This document shows positions 11,346 to 24,036 of a DNA stretch of 64,000 nucleotides, piece after piece. A program made the position numbers and the translations under genes. How positions within the stretch are numbered: position 1 is the stretch's first letter; every line of letters begins with the position of its first letter. The stretch lies in NCBI GenBank assembly GCA_963691705.1, contig OY829538.1, positions 52,417,151-52,481,150 of the forward strand, in the 5' to 3' direction. The notes beneath the pieces are model-generated. The model saw nothing but the letters and a program-made list of their open reading frames with translations, was not told the origin of the DNA and ran no database searches. This DNA comes from Viola odorata. Lineage: Eukaryota; Streptophyta; Magnoliopsida; Malpighiales; Violaceae.

Positions 11346-13317
11346 TATATGATAATCAATGTGTACAACCAAGCAAAGCTCCTATCTCAACTATAGAAAT
11401 TATCTCACAACCACCATTATCTCTAATAGTAATAACAATCAATCAATCTTTCAATCGAATCAGAGAAGAAAAAGAGAATGAGTACTAAGAAAATACCCTC
11501 AATCACAACCTAAGGAACAATCAATACCGTTCACCTCAAAGAATTTAAAGTAAGGAACAACCCATCATGAATCCGTCAAAATCGAACCACCAATTCTTAT
11601 CCGATGATTGACCTGAAACTTGGAACAAACCTTACCTTCTTGATAACAACCTTCATTAAGTGGGTTAACGACATTAGTGGTCATGTACTCGAATTACCTT
11701 ATTGATTTAGCCATGTATTTTTTTTATTCCGATTTGGTCTCTGTACTGCTTATCGCGTATTAATGTATCCCCTCCCTCTAACACCGTGTACATGTAACTT
11801 TTAACTATACATACGTGACAATTTTTATATTAATTTCAACGAGATGATGCTCCACATTAAATGTCACGTCATTAATACAGAGAGCACCAACTCATTTCAG
11901 TAGTCGCAGTGTCTGCCAGCAAGGTGTCACACCTCACGCAAGAGGGACCCACTAGTGTGCCGAGGGCGCACGCATGTGGCTCGAAGAAATGGGCCAAGGG
12001 ACTCGCAGAAGGCACATGGCGTAAAATGTAGATGCCGAGAGAGGTTTATCAAGAAGGCTTGAAAAGGCTTGAAAGATCCGGAAGCTTCCAGAGGAGCCTA
12101 GCTCATTGTGGAGACATGTATGTAGCCTTCTAGAAGCATTCTAGAAGGTATCTAGAAAAAGGAGAATTCTACAAGGGTTTTAGAACTCTTAAGAAGTACC
12201 GTTGGATCAAATAAATCCTAGCCGTCCATTCAGGAGGTGAAATTTTTTTGAAACTATAAAAAAAATTATGTAGTTTACCCTAAAATATATGCTAGGTAAA
12301 GTAATAAGATATTTTTAAAAAAAATTGGTTATATTATTAGTTATCATTATAATATTATGGATCGAACACACGAACTACGTCATCAAGATAACATGCGATA
12401 GGTACATAAAATATATTAAATAAATATTTATTTTAAACTTAAAGTCGTTAAAACGTTAAAGTTAAATTAACTTTGAGATAAGATATCGTTACAATGAGTA
12501 ACCTTTTGAATCTTTAAATTAAAAATTAAAATTAAATGACAAAAGTCTTAATCCCACCTCTCTCTATGAAAAAAAACTTACAACTCAACATGCATGAGTC
12601 ATATATATAAAAAAAACAATAAAATAAATTTATTAATAGGTAGTTACTAATTTATAAGTTATCATTATACCTAAAATAATAAAATAAATGCTTATCGTAA
12701 ACTTAAAGTCCTTAAAACCTTAAAGTTAAATTAGTTTTTCAATTAATAACAAATGGATGAGAGTAAATTTGTGTAACATAATAGACTACTGTAAAAGTAT
12801 ACAGAAGATCTCACTCATGGATTCTTAATGCGAGTGACAAATGTTGACGAAATTAATATAATTAAGAAAATTAAATAAGAAAACATGTTCTAAGCCATAA
12901 GCTATAGAAAAAAAAGCCAAAAATTATGGATTAGATGAGATACATAAATATCCTAACGTTATTTTCATCTTAATATAATAAAAAATATTTTAAAATTGGA
13001 ATATTTTATTTATTTATAATAGTAATAATAGTTTCATGACTAATAACTATCACTACTATTATTATTCTAATCCCAAAGATTAAGAAAGAATATTTTTTTT
13101 CTTTCAAAAGATAACAAAATATGATATTACTACGAAAAGAAGAAAAAAATAAAGGAGAAATACAGTAACAAAATTCTCCCTTTTATTACATTATAATCAC
13201 AATTATTTTTAGACTATTTTTTAATTATTATTATTATTGTTATTTTATATTTTATGTGTTGCCATTGTTAGAAGAAGAATTAGAAAGAAAGAAATATGAG
13301 AGAGAGAAAATAAAGTG
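11346..13317. other. Non-coding, AT-rich flank
   Basis: No supportable gene. Around 11900-12240 the sequence is less AT-rich, with repeated TCTAGAAG/CTTGAAAGG words typical of degraded plant LTRs, but I found no termini. The rest is AT-rich without clear structure. Confidence 0.4.
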
Positions 13318-13729
13318 CAAAGTGATAATTCTTTTTAGTTAAAAAAATATGTAAAATAAACAAGAAATTATCTTGCCTCAATAAATTATTTTTCAATAAA
13401 AAATAAAAAACTATGAAAAACTTTTTATAACGTATTATTCTTAAAAATATATATATACACAAATACTAAATTACTTAAGTTTGATTTCGTAAAATTTATA
13501 ATGATAAGAAATTATTTTTCCTTAGCTAATTATGTGATTTTTTTTCATACATAAATATGAAGAAAAGTAGTTTGTACATTTACTTAAATCATAATTTTTA
13601 ATTAAATATTAAACTTATCATTTTATTGAGTTTGAATCTTTAAAGAAAAATTCATTAGTGATTATTTTTAAATAATTACATAATTATTTACAATATTTGG
13701 GGAACTGAAATAAAAATAATATGAAACAT
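13318..13729. repeat. Direct repeat copy 1 (about 412 bp)
   Basis: Begins CAAAGTGATAATTC and ends AATATGAAACAT. The same sequence recurs at 14466-14889 with few substitutions and small indels. The ends lack TG/CA, and the 736 bp between copies has no retroelement signals. This is best read as a local duplication of about 1.15 kb, not as LTRs. Confidence 0.8.
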
Positions 13730-14465
13730 GTTTGCATATATTTAATCCCTTCCAACGTCTCCTTCCCTACCATTTCCCTCACCTTCCTCCCATCTCTCTC
13801 CTCACCGCACCTCACCAAATTCAGCAGTGCAGCCACTAGCTTTCATTATTATTAATTTTAATTAATAGCGGAAAAATTAACTAACCATGTTATTGTTGGC
13901 ACATATGAGATAGCAAATCATGGTGGAAGGCAATGCTGGCAATGATGCCTCTGCATAACATTGCCTCTACTGATCCTTCATCTTCAACAGCAGTCCCAGT
14001 CCCATACATATGCTATTAGGACTTTTGGGTTTTCTCTAATGACTTGTGTTGGATCTTATTTATGGTACTTTAAGTAAGATATAGTACTAAGTTTTTTTAT
14101 TTCTGTTCTGCAAAACTACTACATATTTTCATGACAAGATCAACAGAATGTATCAGGAAATTAGTTAAACCAAAAAGGTATAGACCAACTTTTTAGAGCA
14201 ATGAGTTCTTGATCAGCACAACACAAGCTTTTCAAAAGCTAATTTGTCAGGTGGGAGACAAGAACAAAAGTTGATGTGTTTGTCAACAAAGCAGAGTAAT
14301 TAGTAATTACAATATCAAGAGCAATGTTGAGGCAGTACTGTAGTACCAAAACTCTAACTAATTACCATCCAATATCCTCGAATCTGGAAATCAAATTAGA
14401 CAACTCAACTAAGCATACTTAGCAGATTTAATTAACCTGGATGTTAGTTTAATTGCTGCAAAGTA

Positions 14466-14889
14466 CAAAGTGATAATTCTTTTTAGTTAAAAATAAAAAA
14501 TTTATAAAAAAATATGTAAAATAAACGATAAATTATCTTGCCTCAATAAAATATTTTTCAATAAAAAATAAAAAAACTATGAAAAACTTTTTTATAACGT
14601 ATTATTCTTAAACAATATATATACACAAATACTAAATTACTTGATTTCATAACATTTGTAATAATAAGAAATTATTTTTTCTTAGATAATTTGTGATTTT
14701 ATTTCCATACATAAACATAAAGAAAATTAGTTTGTACATTTACTTAAATCATAATTTTTAATTAAATATTAAACTTAAGTTTTTATTGAGTTTGAATCTT
14801 TAAAGAAAAAATTATTAGTGGTTGTTTTTAAATAATTACATAATTATTTACAATATTTGGAGAACTGAAATAAAAATAATATGAAACAT
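14466..14889. repeat. Direct repeat copy 2 (about 424 bp)
   Basis: Second copy of the 13318-13729 segment in the same orientation. The spacer 13730-14465 has no recognisable gene. Confidence 0.8.
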
Positions 14890-16257
14890 CATTTTAAAAT
14901 TTAAAATTTTAATTTATAAAAGTAATTTACTAAATTGAGTTAAAAAAATTTTAATTCTAAGAACTTAAAATTGTTTTAATTCTAAGACCTTAAAATTAAT
15001 TATTTCAGTTTTTTGTCAACAACTGCATTAAAACATCAATAACAATACTAATATACTTCCTACAATATAGTTACCATAGTAAAAAATTATGTTAATCCTA
15101 TTTTTTTAAACATTATTAAAACTTTTATATTATACCAAAAATATGTGTGAAATACTTTTTTTACATAAATATTATATTTTAATATTTTTAAATAAATTTC
15201 GCACTTGAAACGTCGCGTACCTAAATAACCTAATTTTATAAATAATTTTAGGGTGTTCATATGCCGCGCTATGTCACTAGAAAAAAAAATTGGGTACGAT
15301 TTAATTATATAATGGTTTAGTTTTTTCATCTATATGTTTAATTAGATTGTTTAATCAATAGAGAAGTTATAAGTTGGAGTCGATGATTATTGATAAATCT
15401 ACTTAACCGAAGGACAATTCATTCAACAGAGCTTGACTGTAACTTAATGTAAAGGGAAAAGCAAAAACAAAATATTATGGTCAACCCGTTTATAGTAGAG
15501 GGTTGGGTCTGTGTTTCATAATTTTAAGCCCATTTCATTAATATATTAGTTGTACACGCTTACACAGCCCATAACTCGCCAATTTCTCTCCAAGCTCCAA
15601 ATGAATATAAGGTGGGTGAGTATTTTTTATATTCTCACTTGCACTTTTACGGGTATACCCACATCCGAGCGGGACGGGTGAAAGGTGAAAATTATTTCGG
15701 CGGATATACTCATCAGTACCCATACTTTTTTAAATTTAATAAATACTAAAATTAAATATATTTTTCCCTACTATGAGCAAAAATTTATTTTAATGGCACA
15801 ATAATTCATCGCCTTCCATAAACAAAAATATACTAAATTGTCAAGAAAACAGTTAAAAAAAGAATAAAACGGTAAAAGTATTATTTAATTTATATATCAA
15901 TTTATGTAATATAGTGAATGGGTCTAGGAGCGGGTATTGGATACCCACAACTGCAGGTTGCGGGGGCAGAGGAATCCCCACATCCACATCTGTACTTTGC
16001 GGATGCAGGTAATACTCACACCCACAATATACTCACATTATGTGGGGCTGGGTTGTAGTTACAATCTGAAATAATTAAAATAATTAATGTGTTAAAAAAT
16101 TTCAGGTTCAACCAGCTCTGCTGTATTAAGGAATTAATTTTCATCACTAATTAGCTTAAACCACGTCAGAGTTAAAACTAAATGATACTTCATCTAATCA
16201 CTAAAAAACTGTATATCCATAATAGAAACTGGAAAACAAGACTATAACTAATAAGTA
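14890..16257. other. AT-rich non-coding region with a possible degraded element
   Basis: No gene. At 15620-15720 and 15920-16050 there are GC-richer blocks (GGGTATACCCAC, GGATACCCACA) in roughly inverted arrangement around an AT-rich core. This resembles the subterminal repeats of some old DNA transposons, but I cannot define the ends. Confidence 0.3.
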
Positions 16258-16517
16258 CTCCCTCTGTCCTTCAATGTTTGTCTTCCTCGCATCCCAATAT
16301 TCAGTAGGGAACGCATATCGAGAAGGCCGGATGAGGCACTATTTGACCCCAAAAAAATCCGAATTTTTTTTTGAACGTACGTTAATCCTTAACGTACTTC
16401 CTAGAAAAAATTAGGGGCAAAATTATCTCAAATAGGTCGTCTGCCGACCATTTTAAGATACTTGCCGAAACAGTAAAAGCAAAAACTAAAACGACATTCA
16501 TTGAAGGACGGAGGGAG
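16258..16517. mobile_element. Stowaway-type MITE
   Basis: 260 bp flanked by TA at 16256-16257 and 16518-16519. Terminal inverted repeats are CTCCCTCTGTCCTTCAATG on the left and its near-complement (CATTGAAGGACGGAGGGAG) on the right. TA duplication plus CTCCCTC-type ends are diagnostic of Stowaway (Tc1/mariner) MITEs. It lies just downstream of the second exon of the TFB4 pseudogene, inside what would be an intron. Confidence 0.88.
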
Positions 16518-16548
16518 TACATGATTAGATGAATTGCAAAATACTCAC

Positions 16549-17125
16549 TCAAGGCTGAGGATGGGTCCTGAACGAAAAATCCTTTGAATATCTAGCCACA
16601 GTTAAATCAAGCAATCTATAAAAGAGCAGATTTACAGACCCACACACACATTTAACAGCCTCAATACTTTACATAGTTTTTTTATCACACCCCAACAATC
16701 AGCTCCCTAACTAAATCAAGCAGTCTAGCACAACAGTCCAATTTAGTTCTTCTCATAGCAAAACTAATGGAGTTTAAAAAGTGACAGAAAAAACATAATG
16801 AATAAACTTTAACGAAAGCAATAAATGCAAGCATACTAAATGTAATAAGGATACAACAGAGAGCCATAGACAAAGACCCTGAAAGCAATGCAGATGCAAC
16901 TTTTCCTTGAGGTGCCTCCTTTACTAATTTCTCATCTTCGTTGATAAACTCCATCAATCTATGTAATAAATTGGAGTACAAAGCACGCATTGTACCATTC
17001 TCAACTCTGGGGCCAGAATTTGAAGACGAATCATACACATAGTCGCAAGAATTATAGCCAGTGGCAAGCACAACAACTTGGTTCAACTGATTTAGCAGCA
17101 AAATGGAATTCAGAAAGGCAAGAAC
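16549..17125 (-). pseudogene. TFB4: TFB4/GTF2H3-like TFIIH subunit, two-exon fragment
   Basis: TFB4 (p34) is a core TFIIH subunit with a vWA-like fold used in transcription and repair. Exon 17125-16855 follows a CTCTGCAG acceptor and encodes LLNQLNQVVVLATGYNSC and, near its end, ASALLSGSLSMALC, both highly characteristic. The donor is GTATCC. A second exon 16591-16549 (after TAG, before GTGAGT) continues in phase with YIQRIFRSGP; a 4-nt deletion then shifts the frame and the CAGCCTCGA expected next reads CAGCCTTGA. Exons for the N-terminus and the zinc-binding C-terminus were not found. Introns are retained, so it is a fragment of a genomic copy, not a retrocopy. Confidence 0.75.
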
Positions 17126-17456
17126 CTGCAGAGATCATAGAAGCGTCACATTCCCTGTCAGTTGCTGACCAGAATAGTTCTTTTCTCATTTTCCCGGAAA
17201 ACAGCAACTGGCAACAACAAGAAATACATTCACAGACCTGTCACTCTCCTCTATGTGCTGACGTGGCACATAACGGTAGTCAACTGTGTCACATTGGATT
17301 TCTGTTATGGTAGAGGTAATATAATATTATTCAAAAAGTTTAGGGTTGTAATTAAACAAAAAAAAATTAAAGGTTAGACTTAAATAAAATATTAAAATTG
17401 AGGGTTGTTTTATGTCATTAAGCCTATATAAATGTGTATGTCTTCCACATCCTTAG

Positions 17457-18409
17457 TAGAGGTGTCAAAACGGGTCCAAGACCCGTGGACCCGGCCCGGT
17501 CCCGACAATTCGGGCCGGGTCCGGGTCCAATTTTTGGTCCCGTTTTTTCACGGGACCGGGTCTGGTCCCGGCCCGGAAATTTCCGGGTCCACGGGGCCGG
17601 GACCGGGTCTATCCGGGTCTGGCCCCGGACCCGCCAACACTCCTCCATCAATCGCCCATCACCACCATCTCAACCATCAAACCCGTCACCGCCTCACCCA
17701 CACTACCAAATCACTCGATCCACACCCGATCCAAATCCATCACCCTCATACCCACTGCCGAATCACCTCATCACCACCATCGTCTCACATCTACCCAAAG
17801 CCACACAACTGATCCATCATCGCCTCACCTCTGCCCAAACCCATCACCACCATATCCTCACCTCTGCCCAAACCCATTACCACCATCGCCCCACCTCTGC
17901 CCAACCCAAACCCATCACCACCATCGCCTCACCTCTGCCCAACCCAAACCCATCACCGCCATCTGCCCAAACCAGACAACCCATCGCCACCGCCAAACCC
18001 GACAACCACACCACATAGCCGAAACAACCAAGAAAATAAAGGAGATGAGATCGATTTGGATCCGGCTGAGTTTGCCCATAGGAGAAAAGAAAGGAAAGCA
18101 GAGGCTAAAGGGAAGAAAAGGAAAGGTTTTTCTTGTTCTGGAAAGAAGAAAACGTAGAAAAGCAAGGAAAGAAGAAAAAGGGGTAAGAAAGAGAGTGTTG
18201 ACTTGGTCTTGAGCCAAAGAAACAAAAAGAATTAAAAAAAAAGTCGGGTCCGGGTCTAGTCCCGGACCCGGACGATTTAGGCGGGCCGGGACCGAGACCA
18301 GAAATTGGTTCCGTTTTTTCACGGGACCGGGTCTGGTCCCGACCCGTATTTTTCGGGTCTGACGGGTCCGGGCCGGGTCCGGGTCCGCAGACCCGAATTG
18401 ACACCTCTA
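17457..18409. mobile_element. Non-autonomous hAT-type element, 953 bp
   Basis: Terminal inverted repeats TAGAGGTGTCAA (with CGGGT two bases further in) at both ends. An 8-bp target-site duplication, ATCCTTAG on the left (17449-17456) and ATCCTTGG on the right (18410-18417), differs at one base. Subterminal GC-rich arrays of GGGTCCGGGTC/CCCGGACC words face each other, about 190 bp per side. The middle (about 17640-18240) is Pro/Ser/His-codon-like CCATCACCACC repeats and a purine-rich block, with no transposase. An unoccupied version of the target site occurs at 62431-62468. Confidence 0.88.
17810..17970. repeat. Degenerate about 30-40 bp repeats inside the hAT element
   Basis: Repeated CCTCACCTCTGCCCAAACCCATCACCACCAT-like units, irregular in length. 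They generate long open frames on the plus strand that I do not consider coding. Confidence 0.6.
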
Positions 18410-18433
18410 ATCCTTGGGCACGTAATTGATTGC

Positions 18434-18611
18434 GTACGGTTTCCTAACAAAAGTGCAGCAAAGATAAAGAATGAGGTGCTCTGGCCTTGAGTAGAGTTTC
18501 ATCCCATACCACTATCCCAACTTTTATAATCCAATTTCATTTTTAAATATTTAGAGTAAACTATATCAAAGAAAATCCTTATATATATATTTTTAAATTA
18601 TTTCAGCTCCT
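18434..18611. repeat. Dispersed repeat, left copy (flank of NLR locus)
   Basis: Shares about 170 bp (AAAGATAAAGAATGAGGTGC ... GAAAATCCTT(TA)n..TTCAGCT) with 27343-27576 in the same orientation. Weaker similarity continues to about 19030 versus 29250-29420. The two copies bracket the NLR pseudogene. Confidence 0.75.
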
Positions 18612-19243
18612 AGAGTCTTAAAACTTTTAATATTTTATAATTTATTAAAATTACAATTTTAACTTTTTTAGTACTTAAAAATTCAAAAAAATATATAAAA
18701 GAAATTATGAAAAATTTAGTCCATACCATATTTGTTATTTTTTTTTCCAAAAAAATTGTGTGGATTGAGCTAACTAAGATCACTATCCGAATCTAGTAAT
18801 AATACTCCTCTCAATCGGTTAGTTTGGTATTTTTGGGTGAATTTGAGTTATATATTTAGTTGGAATCTCAATTTCAAATCATTAAAAAATGAGAAATGAC
18901 AGTTGTTTTAGCTATTAATAATGGCGGTGATGATCACAATGACATTTGATTTGCTGCGAGCCAAAGTGAGAAATCCACAAATTAATTCCAATTTTTGCAA
19001 TTGGAATTGATATCAAAATCCGCATAAACTTTACAATAACGTTAAATGCTAATTTATTAGCATAGGGCCCAAAGTGCTTGGTCGTATCTGAAACTTTAAA
19101 CTCAAATAAATGTGAAATCATTAAAACATAATAAAAATTGGAAAACACTACGAGTAGTATTTCTTAGATGAGAGCTAACGGAAATTCCGCAAATCTAAAT
19201 CACGCAACACAACTAATTACCACCACAAATTTCACTCTTGCTT
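18612..19243. other. AT-rich 3' flank of NLR pseudogene
   Basis: No gene seen. Diverged similarity with 29250-29420 (ATTAATAATGG..GATGATC and AATTCCAATTTTTG words). Confidence 0.4.
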
Positions 19244-19422
19244 TCACACAATCCCTAGAAACCTATTAGCTGCCCACTTAACTGATAGCGCCCTAAGTAG
19301 ACAAGACTCAAATTCAAACTCATATTCAATTATGATTTCAATGGTGGGGATGTGTTGCACCTTTGATTCCCAATTCTTGATTCCTCCTTCATAACTGTCT
19401 TTCAATCTTTTAGGAACTATCA

Positions 19423-19553
19423 TGTTAGGACACATATATGCTTATGTTCGTATCTTGTATATTGGGTCTATTGGGCCCAAAGTTAGCTTGTATATATACT
19501 CATGTATTACTGATTAATGAAAAGAAGGAAAACCTATTTCCCTAAACTTAACA
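19423..19553 (+). repeat. 5' LTR of copia C1
   Basis: 131 bp, TGTTAGGACAC...CTTAACA, with a TATATATA stretch near the middle. Two transitions separate it from the 3' LTR. Confidence 0.95.
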
Positions 19554-19566
19554 TGGTAGCGGAGCC
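19554..19566 (+). other. Primer binding site of copia C1
   Basis: TGGTAGCGGAGCC immediately follows the LTR. It is similar to the initiator-Met tRNA sites of plant copia elements but not a perfect complement. The leader then repeats CGCCTACTGCGAT about three times before the ATG. Confidence 0.65.
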
Positions 19567-19704
19567 AAGCCGCCTAGCAAACCTACTCTCTTCACGTTGA
19601 TTCGCCTACTGCGATCGACAAACCAACCCTCTTCCCGTTGATCCGCCTACTGCGATTGACGTAGCTTCAGCGATTTGCCTACTGCAATCGCCTTTAACCT
19701 CGAC

Positions 19705-22700
19705 ATGGCCGGCGCAGACAAAAACCAAACCCAACCTCCCGAAGATAGAACTCAATCTCCCTTCTACCTCTCTTCGGGTGATCAACCTGGAAACGTTATC
19801 ACCAACACAGTTCTAAAGGGCGATAACTTTGTTGCATGGTCGAGAGCGATCACACTAGCTCTCAAATCGTGCCGCAAATTTGGATTCATTGATGGTTCAA
19901 TCAAGAAGCCCACCGATGCTATGAAGATCTCGGATTGGGAAACCGTGAACTCCATGATTATTTCATGGCTCACTAGAACGATGGATGCTAGAGTTGCTGC
20001 GTCCATCCCGTATCATGAAGAAGCTCGACCTTTGTGGCTGTTTTTGGAGCGCAAGTACATGAAGGCCAACGGTCCACGGATTCAGCAGCTGCGCGCTTCC
20101 ATCACACTGTGCAAACAATCAAAGGGCGAGTCGATAGATGACTACTACAATTGGTTAGTTGCTCTTTGGGATGAATTGACTCGGTTGAAACCCCTACCCA
20201 CTTGCCTTTGCGGACTCTGTACCTGCGATCTCTCCGCGAAGCTTGCTAATGAGCAAGATGAGGCATATTTCCATCAATTTCTAATTGGAGTTGATGATGA
20301 TCTCTACTCCGCAGTGCGTACCAATCTGCTTTCCCAGAAGCCTCAGCCACCTCTCTATGAAGCCTATCAAGCATTTGTTCAGGAAGAAAACTCTCGTCAC
20401 ATCGCTTGCGAGAAGGTAATTGAGCAGGAAGTTCACGCATTCGCGTTGAGGGCTGATCGCTCTCGGCTGCCATCAGACCGTGTAGATCGGTCCAAGCTCT
20501 TTTGTTCTCACTGCAAGTAGAAAGGACATGATACTACCTCCTGTTTTAAGATACACGGTTACCCTGACTGGTGGGCTGACCGTAACAGAGTGAGCGGGTC
20601 TGGCCGTGGTTCTGGCCGCGGGACTCCCGTCACACCTACCACCACAAATGCCGCCTCTCCTGGTCCCTTTCCTGCAACGCCAGCCCGTGCCCATACAGTC
20701 ACAGAACTGGGTGATTCCCCATTTGTTGATCTTAGCCAAGCCCAAGCGAAGTCACTGCTGCACTTCCTGAAACATAAGAGTCAGGATGGGGATCGTATGA
20801 CGGGTGAGCTATTTATTTTGTCTTGGATTATTGATTCTGGCGCTTCTCATCATGTGACAGGAAACCTGGACTGTCTCGTCGATGTCGTACAGATGGATGC
20901 TCGCTTGGTTGGGTTACCGAATGGTCAATGTGTTGTGGCCACGTTAAAGGGTTCCGTCCTTCTCCCAAGTGGCATAACCCTTATCAATGTTTTATTTGTT
21001 CCACAGCTTAACTGTAGTTTGATTTCGGTGACACAACTAATTGATGATTCTAACTGTTTTATCACATTCACTGCTTCTTTGTGTGCTATACAGGACCATC
21101 GTTCGGGGAGCCTGATTGGGGCGGGTGAGCGACGGGATGGACTCTACTATTTCCGTGGCGTTCCTACAGTGCATGCAGTAACGGTACCGGGGTTGACAGA
21201 GTTTGAGTTGTGGCATCGTCGTCTTGGTCATCCTTCTAAGAAGATTGTCAAATTAGTGCCTGCTTTATAGTCTAGTAGTAGTAGTTCTCAGCCGTCCAAC
21301 GACACTTGCGTAGTTTGTCCAAAAGCTAAGCAAAAGCGTAGCTGTTTTCCTGTTAGTAACAGTAGAGCTAGTAGAAAATTGGAATTGATACACTGTGATT
21401 TGTGGGGACCACATTCAGTTCCTTCTTCCTGTGATGCTATTTATTTTTTGACTATTGTTGATTACTTTTCAAGGGCTGTTTGGATTTATTTATTAAGAAA
21501 CAAGACGGAAGTCTCTAGAGCCTTTCGCTCTTTCTTTGCAATGATTGAACGGCAGTTTGCCACCACTATTAAAACTGTGCGTAGTGACAACGGTACTGAG
21601 TTCAAATGCATGCTTGACTATTTTGATGAGCAGGGGATCTTATTTCAGACCTCTTGTGTTGGTACTCCGCAACAGAATGGTCGCGTTGAGAGAAAACATC
21701 AACATATTTTGAATATAGGCCGTGCCTTGATGTTTCAGGCGAATTTACCCATTCTCTTTTGGGGGGAATGTGTTCTTGCTGCAGTACACTTGATCAATAG
21801 AACTCCCTCTGCCCTCCTTGACAATAAGTCTCCATTTGAACTGCTACATGAGGATCTACCTGATCTAGATGACCTACGGGTGTTCGGCTGCTTGAGTTTT
21901 GTTCATGATCAACGTTCCCGACAAGGTAAATTCACCCCTCGCAGTCGGCGCTGCATCTTTGTTGGGTATCCTAACGGAAAGAAAGGGTGGAAGTTTTATG
22001 ATCTGGACACTGGAGACTTTCTTATTTCCAGGGATGTAGTGTTCCATGAAAATGAATTCCCTTTTGCCAACGGGAATTCGACCGCCTCACCTGCTGCTTT
22101 GCCTTCTGTCATAGATGTTGTCGCGGTCAATGAAGACCGCCCGGACAGTTTGGATCCGGTTGTGGAGGACGTTGTGTTCCTTCCCCCTATCGACGAGGAA
22201 GTGCCACCAACGGAGCCTGCTGGTGCGCTCTCGGCTTCACCATTGGCTGGCCCAGCTTCTGCTGAGTCCTCTGATGCACCTTTACTAGGTCGCGGCTTCC
22301 GAGAGAAACGTTCCTCAGGTTGGTTGTCTGATTATGTTACGCACACTGTACGGAATATGAGTCCATCCCCGCCTTCCTCGCAACCATTCAGCTCCTCAGG
22401 TACTCCTTATCCTATAGCACCATTTGTGAATTGTGATAACCTGTCATTGCACCATCGTACCTTTCTCGCAGCTGTCATTGCTGGTGTTGAACCATGCTCT
22501 TTTCGTGCGGCCATGCAACATGCAGGCTGGTGCGAAGCCATGCATAAAGAAATCGACGCATTGGAGGCCAATGAGACATGGGTGGTGGAGGAGTTGCCGC
22601 CTGGGAAGAAGGCACTCGGTTGCAAGTGGGTGTATAAAATCAAATATCATGCCGATGGTTCAGTTGAACGCCTTAAGGCACGCCTGGTCATCTTCGGTAA

Positions 22701-24024
22701 CCATCAAGTGGAAGGCATTGATTACAACGAAACATTTGCTCCGGTTGCCAAGATGGTCACGGTTAGAACTTTTCTGGCTGTTGCGGCTGCTAAGCGCTGG
22801 GAGTTACACCAGATGGATGTTCACAACGCTTTCCTTCACGGCGATCTGCATGAAGAAGTGTATATGAAAATGCCCCCTGGTTTTGGATTTGACACCCCCA
22901 ACAAGGTTTGTCGCCTGACCAAGTCCCTGTACGGCCTGCGTCAGGCACCGAGATGTTGGTTTGCCAAGTTAGCGGCTTCTTTGAAGAAATATGGCTTTCT
23001 CCAGTCGTATTCAGACTACTCTCTCTTCACTCTACGGCAAGACACAGTGCTCCTCAACGTCCTTGTGTACGTTGATGATCTGATTATCTCTGGTAATGAC
23101 TCTTCCGCTATTTCTGCTTTTAAAACATATTTGAGCACATGTTTTCACATGAAGGATTTGGGGCGCCTACAATACTTCTTGGGCATTGAGGTTGCTCACA
23201 GTCCGGTAGGGATTTTTCTCTATCAACGGAAGTACACACTTGACATTATCACGGAAGCAGGCCTTCTAGGCGCCAAACCGGCTGACTTTCCAATGGAGCA
23301 AAATCACTCTTTGGCACTTGCCGCTGGTGCTGTTCTTGATGACCCGGAACGGTTCCGTTGTCTCATTGGTCGCCTCATTTATCTCTCTTTTACCCGACCA
23401 GATTTGACATACTCTGTTCACATTCTTGCTCAGTTCATGACCGCCCCGCGCCAAGAGCATTGGGATGCTGCGTTGCGCGTTGTGCGGTATTTAAAAGGGA
23501 GTCCAGGCCAAGGTGTCTTACTCTCCTCCTCTTGCGATCTATCCTTGACAGGCTGGTGTGACTCTGATTGGGCGATCTGCCCTCTCTCTCGTCGTTCGCT
23601 CACTGGCTGGATCGTCTTCCTCGGTACTTCTCCCGTCTCTTGGAAGACAAAGAAGCAGGACACGGTCTCCCGGTCCTCAGCTGAAGCTGAGTATCGTTCC
23701 CTGGCATCCATCACATGTGAGTTGAAATGGTTAAAGACTCTCCTCTAGTGTCTCGGTATTGATCATCCACGGGCAATGGATGTCTTTTGCGATAGTAAGT
23801 CAGCTCTCCACATAGCCCAAAATCCCGTTCTTCACGAGCGTACGAAGCACATTGAGATTGATTGCCATTTTATTCGTGACGCGGTCACAGATGGGATTGT
23901 AGCGCCTCACTACGTGTCCACAACGGAGTAGCTTGCTGACATCTTTACCAAGGCGTTAGGCAAGAGGCAATTCTTATATCTTCTTCGCAAGTTGGGCATT
24001 CGTGATCTCCATGCTCCAACTTGA
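19705..24024 (+). pseudogene. copia C1 gag-pol polyprotein, one frame with four stops
   Basis: Single reading frame from ATG 19705 to TGA 24022. Gag has an N-terminal GDNFVAWSRAI segment and a zinc knuckle (CSHCK..GHDTTSC). Protease is WIIDSGASHH; the pre-integrase zinc region is LWHRRLGHP..CVVC; integrase has VDYFSR, RSDNGTEF and NGRVERKH. RT has CKWVYKIK and YVDDLIISGND (about 23065-23100); RNase H follows with CDSDWA, AEYRSLA and [11 protein letters not shown]. Four TAG codons interrupt it (20518, inside the knuckle; 21268; 23746; 23929), with no frameshift. At least two read as CAG to TAG. Otherwise the polyprotein is complete, which fits a recent insertion that lost function by point mutation. 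Confidence 0.93.
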
Positions 24025-24036
24025 GGGGGGGGGGGG
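24024..24036 (+). other. Polypurine tract of copia C1
   Basis: AGGGGGGGGGGGG-type G run directly abutting the 3' LTR. Confidence 0.85.

Noticed and set aside
12110..12165. TTCTAGAAGCATTCTAGAA as heat-shock element
   Set aside because: TTC and GAA blocks are not in the required alternating 5-bp register throughout, and no promoter or gene follows.
13318..14889. Pair of direct repeats as LTRs of a small element
   Set aside because: Ends are not TG/CA, there is no target duplication, and no primer site or polypurine tract lies between them.
15620..16050. Possible DNA transposon with GGGTAYCC-rich ends
   Set aside because: I could not define terminal repeats or a target duplication; left only as a comment on the region.
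17432..18404. Long open frames inside the hAT element
   Set aside because: They come from GC-rich subterminal repeats and CCATCACCACC repeats, overlap on both strands, and show no domain.
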